From Candidatus Dojkabacteria bacterium (lineage in GTDB: Bacteria; Patescibacteriota; Dojkabacteria; SC72), in assembly GCA_011620305.1 (NCBI GenBank), contig WOZL01000046.1, positions 1 to 9,665 of the forward strand: a DNA stretch of 9,665 nucleotides. Reading direction: 5' to 3'. Every line of letters starts with the position of its first letter. The first letter of the stretch is position 1. A program made the translations under genes and the position numbers. Below, piece by piece: positions 6,342 through 9,665 of the stretch. The notes under the pieces were generated by a model. It ran no database searches. It saw nothing but the letters and a program-made list of their open reading frames with translations, and had not been told where the DNA came from.

Positions 6342-6370
6342 ATATTATCAAGATTACATTATTTCTACAA
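6342..6370 (-). promoter_or_regulatory. Candidate gatBC promoter
   Basis: Minus-strand TTGTAG (6365-6370), a 17-base spacer, then TAATAT (6342-6347) preceded by TGA (extended -10). The -10 ends seven bases before the gatB ATG, which places the predicted RNA start at the start codon itself. The same TTGTAG-17 bases-TA box layout precedes the HAD remnant at 8497-8525. Confidence 0.5.
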
Positions 6371-6394
6371 GAAAATTTTAAGTAAAAAATTTGT

Positions 6395-7199
6395 TTATTC
6401 TGAAACTTTTTTATTTTCTGTTAAAGATCTCATCTGTGTAATTGCAATTTTATTTAACTTTTTCAGTCTTTTTTGTTGATCTAAACCATCTCTAATTAGT
6501 TCTGCGTTGATACTTTCTAAGTTAGAGAGACATATTAACTGTCTGATGTCTGCATAATCTCGGATGTTTCCCTTTTCCCTTTGTTATTTTTTCTCCATTC
6601 TTTGGCTGTTATATTAAAAAGGCCATATTTAATATATCTGCTTCACTAGAATACACAAAAACAATTTGTTTCTTTGACAGTTTGTTAGGTATTAAGTTCT
6701 CTTTTATGGAATCTGTATGTATTTTATAGTTAATTTTTGCCAACGATCTTGTTAAATTCCAATCTAAAGATAATTTTTGGTTTTCCTCAGCTTTTAATCT
6801 CTCAAACTCCTTAATTAGGTACAACTTAAACTCTGGAGATATCCATGATGCAAATTCAAACGCAATATCTTTGTGTGCATATGTACCACCAGATCTCCCA
6901 CTTTTTGTTATTAAACCTTTTGCATTCACAGTCTTAAGCCATTTAGTAGGAGAGAGTGTAAAAGAATTACTACCTGATTGGTATATAAACTGGTCGAATT
7001 CGACCAGTTTAAAATCCGAATTGTTAATTTGTTCCCAAAGACCTAAAAATTCAATGGTACTACGATTTCTTAACCAGTTTTTTATTATATCAGCGGGGTG
7101 ATCTTTGTTTTGATATTTAGCTATATCAGTAAGGGATATAAAATCTTTTGTAGTAATTTGAATATTACTTCCTTTGAGATTCAATATCTTTTTTGGCAT
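6395..7199 (-). pseudogene. KilA-N domain protein, broken by two frameshifts
   Basis: KilA-N proteins are DNA-binding proteins common in phages and accessory islands; this longer version occurs scattered in bacterial chromosomes. The first frame gives 196 residues: FISLTDIAKYQN (20-31), IIKNWLRNRSTIEFLGLWEQ (38-57), and GGTYAHKDIAFEFASWISPE (104-123). It then runs off at NMAFLI. The family continues with TAKEWR and GNIRDYA blocks, and both are present downstream in other frames: ITAKEWRKNN, then GNIRDYADIRQL and SNLESINAELIRDGL, ending VSE-stop at 6395. Each switch is a single missing base in a homopolymer: five T (6616-6620 complement) and four A (6573-6576 complement). Restored length is 268 residues, normal for the family. 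This is either recent decay or sequencing error. The intact part may still make a truncated protein. It lies between gatB and a Fic-like gene, on the same strand. Confidence 0.85.
6986..7011. repeat. 26-bp perfect palindrome inside the KilA-N gene
   Basis: Arms TAAACTGGTCG and CGACCAGTTTA flank AATT at the centre; all 13 base pairs match. The centre is GAATTC flanked by a further TCGA on each side. It encodes KLVEFDQF, a segment whose VEFD core I recall as conserved in relatives. In RNA it could form an 11-bp stem with a four-base loop, but no T-run follows, so it is not a terminator. An operator role is possible. Confidence 0.9.
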
Positions 7200-7205
7200 A
7201 TAGAT

Positions 7206-7211
7206 ATTCTA
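7206..7211 (-). promoter_or_regulatory. Candidate -10 box of the KilA-N gene
   Basis: TAGAAT (five of six to TATAAT) ends six bases before the ATG at 7199, matching the leaderless layout of other genes here. No clear -35 at 17 bases. It lies in the 45-base gap after the Fic-like gene. Confidence 0.35.
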
Positions 7212-7244
7212 AAAGTAGAGTATTAAATATTTATGAAAATTGTC

Positions 7245-8360
7245 CTAGAATACTTTAATAGCTCCTTGACTATCTCCAAATATAGGTATTTTTTCATCTT
7301 TGATTTCCACTCCTTTCTCATCCTCCTTAAGCTTGTAGTGTGTACCTCTGCCTTTTCCTTTTTGAAGTACGTAATCCTTCTCCATTAATTCTTGCAGATC
7401 TCGGTATATGGTCATAAAGGAGACACCAATCATGTTTGTCAATTCTTGTCTTGATGCTTTTTTGTTTGTTTCTAGGTAATCAACTATCTTAATCTGTCTT
7501 GAGTTTAACTCTTCTGTCATCTGAGGATATTTGAGTATTTTCTCTTTGTATATGGTTGTAAACTCTCTAGTTGTTTCTATAGCGGTTAGGGAAGTTGTGT
7601 AAAGATATGCTTCTAAAAATGTAGTTAGATCGTTTTTACCTTTAGATATCTTAAATGCAGATTTAAGGTCTTCGTTGATAAAGTTGAAGGACTTAGAGAA
7701 GGGTAGGACAATGTTTGGATTGTATCCATATAGCTTGGCAAGTAGTTCTAGTAAAAGTATGGTAGTAATTTGATTACCTGCAAAGAATGGTGCTTTATCT
7801 ATCATTTCATATACTAGGACACCAAACTGTATTAACTTGTGAGTATTGTCCTCATTGTTAGTTATCCATCTAAATACGTCATTAAAGTATTCTTTCATGT
7901 CTGTGCTTGGGTAGTAGTCTCTTAGTTCATACCATGTGTCGTAGAGGGTATTAGGTTTTTCTGAGAAATCCTTAATTCTTCCTTGGTCCCAGTCATCGTT
8001 CCATCCTTTAGTTACTAGTTTGTTTAAGTGTATGGCTAGTTCCATACTTGGTTTTAGTGCTGTTTTACTGTTGTATTTTTTAATATATTCTTTAGCGTTT
8101 CTAAATCCTGCAAATACTTTCTTTTTACTTTTTCCAGTAGTGTGTTCTTGTCCTCTTAGTATTTTAAGTGCAGTGTTGTAACCGATAGGGAAGGCTACTA
8201 GTTGGGATAGGTGGTCTATGTCTTCTGCGTATAGCTTTTCTATTAGTGGTTTCTTTAAGTCTTTAGGTAGTTCTGTGTGCTCCAAATCTTTAATGGAGGT
8301 TTCGTATTTAACTATGTATTTTAACAGTAGGTTTGTTAATGTATATTTTGGTGTTTTCAT
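7245..8360 (-). CDS. Fic-like protein with degenerate catalytic motif and C-terminal winged helix
   Basis: Fic enzymes transfer AMP or similar groups using the motif HPFxxGNGRxxR. Here the aligned segment is KAPFFAGNQITT (189-200): the catalytic His is Lys and the GR pair is QI, so AMP transfer is not expected, although the APFFxGN loop remains. Helices around it (ILLLELLAKLYGYNPNIVLP, 201-220) fit the Fic core. Residues 285-345 form a winged helix-turn-helix (SRQELTNMIGVSFMTIYRDL, 303-322, and wing KGKGRGTHYKL) of the kind found at the C-terminus of many Fic proteins. At 371 residues it has normal length for Fic-wHTH proteins, so it is best read as a DNA-binding regulator built on a dead Fic domain. 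It starts with ATG 14 bases after the tRNA-Thr CCA end, with no Shine-Dalgarno, so it probably shares the tRNA transcript. Confidence 0.78.
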   Translation of the reverse strand: MKTPKYTLTNLLLKYIVKYETSIKDLEHTELPKDLKKPLIEKLYAEDIDHLSQLVAFPIGYNTALKILRGQEHTTGKSKKKVFAGFRNAKEYIKKYNSKTALKPSMELAIHLNKLVTKGWNDDWDQGRIKDFSEKPNTLYDTWYELRDYYPSTDMKEYFNDVFRWITNNEDNTHKLIQFGVLVYEMIDKAPFFAGNQITTILLLELLAKLYGYNPNIVLPFSKSFNFINEDLKSAFKISKGKNDLTTFLEAYLYTTSLTAIETTREFTTIYKEKILKYPQMTEELNSRQIKIVDYLETNKKASRQELTNMIGVSFMTIYRDLQELMEKDYVLQKGKGRGTHYKLKEDEKGVEIKDEKIPIFGDSQGAIKVF

Positions 8361-8374
8361 ATTTTTTCTTTTAA

Positions 8375-8451
8375 TGGAGCTGATGGATGGAATCGAACCA
8401 TCGACCTGTCCCTTACGAAGGGAATGCTCTAGCCATCTGAGCTACATCAGC
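8375..8451 (-). tRNA. tRNA-Thr (anticodon CGU), CCA encoded
   Basis: A 77-nt cloverleaf: acceptor GCTGATG pairs perfectly with CATCAGC, the D-arm is GCTC/GAGC, the anticodon loop TTCGTAA carries CGT (8415-8417), and the T-arm is GATGG/CCATC. The anticodon reads ACG. The discriminator is U, as in Bacillus threonine tRNAs, and CCA is encoded. The top pair of the anticodon stem is a U-C mismatch. The Fic-like gene starts 14 bases downstream on the same strand. Confidence 0.96.
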
Positions 8452-8462
8452 ATAGTAACAGT

Positions 8463-8471
8463 ATTGTAACA
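8463..8471 (-). promoter_or_regulatory. Candidate tRNA-Thr promoter (-10)
   Basis: Minus-strand TGTTACAAT, an extended -10 ending 11 bases before the tRNA 5' end. A second option slightly upstream is TTGCTA-17 bases-TATAAC (about 8479-8507), giving an 18-base leader. This gap is shared with the divergent promoter at 8497-8525. Confidence 0.4.
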
Positions 8472-8496
8472 TATGAGTTATAAATACTGCTAGTTA

Positions 8497-8525
8497 TTGT
8501 AGCAAATTTAGGAAATGGTTATAAT
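8497..8525 (+). promoter_or_regulatory. Strong candidate promoter before the HAD remnant and Nudix gene
   Basis: TTGTAG (8497-8502), exactly 17 bases, then a perfect TATAAT (8520-8525), ending five bases before the ATG at 8531. This is the best sigma70-type promoter match in the window and uses the same -35 word as gatB. The gene behind it is broken, so it may now mainly serve the Nudix gene 120 bases downstream. Confidence 0.55.
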
Positions 8526-8530
8526 GGCCA

Positions 8531-8631
8531 ATGAACATTTTTAAAGATATTGATATAGTAGCGTTTGATGTAATGGGGTAATTTTAACTGAATTGGATTT
8601 TGTTATTAAGAACTTTGAAGAATTAATTTGA
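8531..8631 (+). pseudogene. Decayed 5' fragment of a HAD-type hydrolase gene
   Basis: The ATG at 8531 opens MNIFKDIDIVAFDVMG and hits TAA at 8579. Shifting by one base at the four-G run (8575-8578; one G apparently lost) continues as VILTELDFVIKNFEELI before TGA at 8629-8631. The joined peptide of 33 residues looks like the start of a haloacid-dehalogenase phosphatase, whose first motif carries the nucleophile Asp (here in AFDVMGV, the Asp after Phe). The rest of the HAD fold (about 170 residues) is missing, and the Nudix gene begins 13 bases later. A deletion seems to have removed the body of the gene. The assignment rests on a short motif, so confidence is moderate; a chance resemblance cannot be excluded. 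Confidence 0.42.
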
Positions 8632-8632
8632 T

Positions 8633-8638
8633 TAAAAT
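8633..8638 (+). promoter_or_regulatory. Candidate -10 box of the Nudix gene
   Basis: TAAAAT ends six bases before the GTG start at 8645, the same leaderless spacing seen at several other genes here. No convincing -35. It may be chance in this very AT-rich stretch. Confidence 0.25.
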
Positions 8639-8644
8639 ATAAAA

Positions 8645-9136
8645 GTGGGTAAAGTTGGAACGTTAATATATGTCTTTGATGAAAATAAAATTCTTTTAGG
8701 GAGTAAGAAATATGGAAAAGCTAAAGGGATATTAAACGGTTATGGTGGGAAAGTTGAAGTTGCTGATAGTTCGCTAAAAGATGCTGCTTTGAGAGAACTA
8801 GAAGAGGAAACAGGTTTGAAAGTTGAAAAGATAAAAATCCATGGTGTTTTAAATATGCAATGGGGAGTAGATGCGCGTGCTAAAATTTGTATATTTAGGG
8901 CATATGGTTTAAAGAATAAACCTAAAGAAAGTAATGAAATGACTGTAAATTGGTTTGAGATAAATAGTGTACCTAAAGAAAGAATGTGGAAGAGTGATAA
9001 ATATTGGTTTGATTTAGTTTTACGAAATAGAAAGTTTATAGCTGATCTCATATTTGATAGCACAGACTCCGATTTGCTTAAAAGAATTTCAGTGGAATTT
9101 GTTGAGGATAGCGAAGAATTGTTAAAAGAGGTATAG
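8645..9136 (+). CDS. Nudix hydrolase, MTH1 (8-oxo-dGTP diphosphatase)-like
   Basis: Predicted nucleotide-pool cleaner that hydrolyses oxidised purine nucleoside triphosphates to monophosphates with Mg2+. It has 163 residues, near MTH1's 156. The Nudix box runs from Gly35 to Leu58 and ends in the canonical RELEEETGL (50-58). It is one residue longer than Gx5Ex7REUXEEXGU, and Asp41 stands where the first Glu is usual. Outside the box, NGYGGKV (31-37), ESNEMTVNWFEI (95-106) and MWKSDKYWF (114-122) parallel MTH1's NGFGGKV, ESDEMRPCWFQL and MWPDDSYWF. Of the two base-recognising Asp residues in MTH1, the first is Ser117 here and the second is kept as Asp118. The start is GTG; a stop lies four codons upstream in frame and no earlier start exists. 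It is convergent with tRNA-Gly, 10 bases away. Confidence 0.85.
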   Translation: MGKVGTLIYVFDENKILLGSKKYGKAKGILNGYGGKVEVADSSLKDAALRELEEETGLKVEKIKIHGVLNMQWGVDARAKICIFRAYGLKNKPKESNEMTVNWFEINSVPKERMWKSDKYWFDLVLRNRKFIADLIFDSTDSDLLKRISVEFVEDSEELLKEV

Positions 9137-9146
9137 AAATATAAGT

Positions 9147-9223
9147 TGGAGCGAGAGACGGGATTCGAACCCGCGACCTTCTCCTTGGGAAGGAGACATT
9201 CTAGCCAACTGAACTACTCTCGC
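9147..9223 (-). tRNA. tRNA-Gly (anticodon CCC), CCA encoded
   Basis: A 77-nt cloverleaf: acceptor GCGAGAG pairs with CTCTCGC, the anticodon stem TCTCC/GGAGA holds loop TTCCCAA with CCC (9187-9189), and the T-arm is CGGG-TTCGAAT-CCCG. It reads GGG. The discriminator is U and CCA is encoded. It starts 11 bases after the ddl stop on the same strand. A -10-like TAGAAT (9232-9237) overlaps that stop, eight bases before the tRNA, so it may be transcribed alone or as the tail of the ddl transcript. Confidence 0.96.
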
Positions 9224-9234
9224 ATGTGTATATT

Positions 9235-9665
9235 CTAACTATTTTCTATTAAAAAATCTATTAACTCTGTAAAACTAATACCAATAGCCTGAGCCTCTTT
9301 AGGAAGTAAAGAAGTACTAGTCATACCTGGTAATGTGTTAGTTTCTAGGTAGTAAATATCATTTCCCTTTATTAAAAAATCAGATCTAGAGTAAAGTCTA
9401 CAACCTAAAAGTAAATGTATATCTATAGCTAATTGAGATATTCTATTAGATAGTTTTCTTGAAATATGTTTGGGTGGTGTAATCTCTATTGAACCTCCTC
9501 TAGAATATTTAGCTTTATAATCAAAAAATTTAGATGATTGTGGAATAATCTCTATTGGTGGAAGTTCTATAAATTCCTCATCTTTCTTTTCTAAACATCC
9601 ACAGCTTACTTCAATATCTTGATCTATTAAATCTTGTATATCAAATATTTCATCTTTATTAAAAT
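9235..9665 (-). CDS. ddl: D-alanine--D-alanine ligase, C-terminal part
   Basis: ATP-grasp ligase that makes the D-Ala-D-Ala dipeptide for peptidoglycan. The N-terminal part lies beyond the right edge; 143 residues are visible, ending in TAG. Family hallmarks are the C-terminal ATP-grasp segment CRLYSRSDFLIKGNDIYYLE, with the conserved Arg and Asp of the R-x-D motif. It is followed by LETNTLPGMTSTSLLPKEA, where Glu and Asn are the magnesium ligands and the last part shapes the second D-Ala site. Upstream, IEVSCGC and the ELPPIEII stretch match the central-domain strands. Which paralogue (DdlA or DdlB type) cannot be told from the C-terminus. Its presence indicates that the cell makes its own peptidoglycan crosslinking precursor. 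tRNA-Gly follows directly. Confidence 0.92.
   Translation of the reverse strand, partial: FNKDEIFDIQDLIDQDIEVSCGCLEKKDEEFIELPPIEIIPQSSKFFDYKAKYSRGGSIEITPPKHISRKLSNRISQLAIDIHLLLGCRLYSRSDFLIKGNDIYYLETNTLPGMTSTSLLPKEAQAIGISFTELIDFLIENS

Noticed and set aside
6395..6608. Apparent 270-base gene-free gap between gatB and the KilA-N frame
   Set aside because: It encodes the shifted C-terminal part of the KilA-N protein, so it is not an empty or regulatory region; only about 60 bases before gatB are true intergenic.
6573..6620. Programmed -1 frameshifting in the KilA-N gene
   Set aside because: Both shifts are in the -1 direction, but neither site is a proper X XXY YYZ slippery heptamer and two such events in one gene would be exceptional.
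1..9665. CRISPR array, insertion sequence or prophage structure
   Set aside because: No regularly spaced direct repeats, transposase, terminal inverted repeats or structural phage genes; the KilA-N gene alone does not make a prophage.

Overview
This AT-rich window carries mostly compact single-copy housekeeping genes. It looks like a small-genome bacterium, most plausibly a member of the Candidate Phyla Radiation (Patescibacteria). That placement is an inference from gene style: very short intergenic gaps, almost no Shine-Dalgarno sequences, a Fic-like regulator that has lost its catalytic motif, and several short proteins I cannot assign. No marker here proves it. gatB ends in TGA, so UGA is a stop codon and the UGA-glycine code of Gracilibacteria/Absconditabacteria does not apply.

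Left block (1-3278): the end of rpmA (ribosomal protein L27) is followed after one base by a SpoU-type rRNA 2'-O-methyltransferase (rlmB-like), both on +. They meet, tail to tail with an 11-bp overlap, a minus-strand run lepB-parA-parB (signal peptidase I, chromosome partition ATPase, partition CTPase). parA also appears to have its own promoter overlapping the end of lepB, and half of a consensus parS site sits inside that promoter's spacer.

Middle block (3362-6370): a divergent + gene encodes an unassigned 220-residue protein with an HEELH zinc-protease-like motif. The minus strand then reads gatB-gatC-tRNA-Leu(UAG)-small four-cysteine protein-tRNA-Glu(UUC). gatA is absent. The two tRNA genes share an identical 12-bp promoter core.

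Right accessory block (6395-9136): a KilA-N protein gene is split by two single-base losses in homopolymers and contains a 26-bp perfect palindrome. Next come a 371-residue degenerate Fic/winged-helix protein directly downstream of tRNA-Thr(CGU), a decayed HAD-phosphatase 5' fragment, and an MTH1-like Nudix hydrolase. The window closes with tRNA-Gly(CCC) immediately after the C-terminal part of ddl (D-Ala-D-Ala ligase), both on minus.

Expression logic: several protein genes (parA, gatB, the HEELH gene, the KilA-N gene, the HAD remnant, the Nudix gene) have a -10-like hexamer ending only 5-7 bases before the start codon, which predicts leaderless mRNAs. The only convincing Shine-Dalgarno sequence lies inside gatB and serves gatC. 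Each tRNA has a -10-like box 8-12 bases upstream. No stretch over 300 bases is without a gene once the broken KilA-N tail (6395-6608) is recognised.
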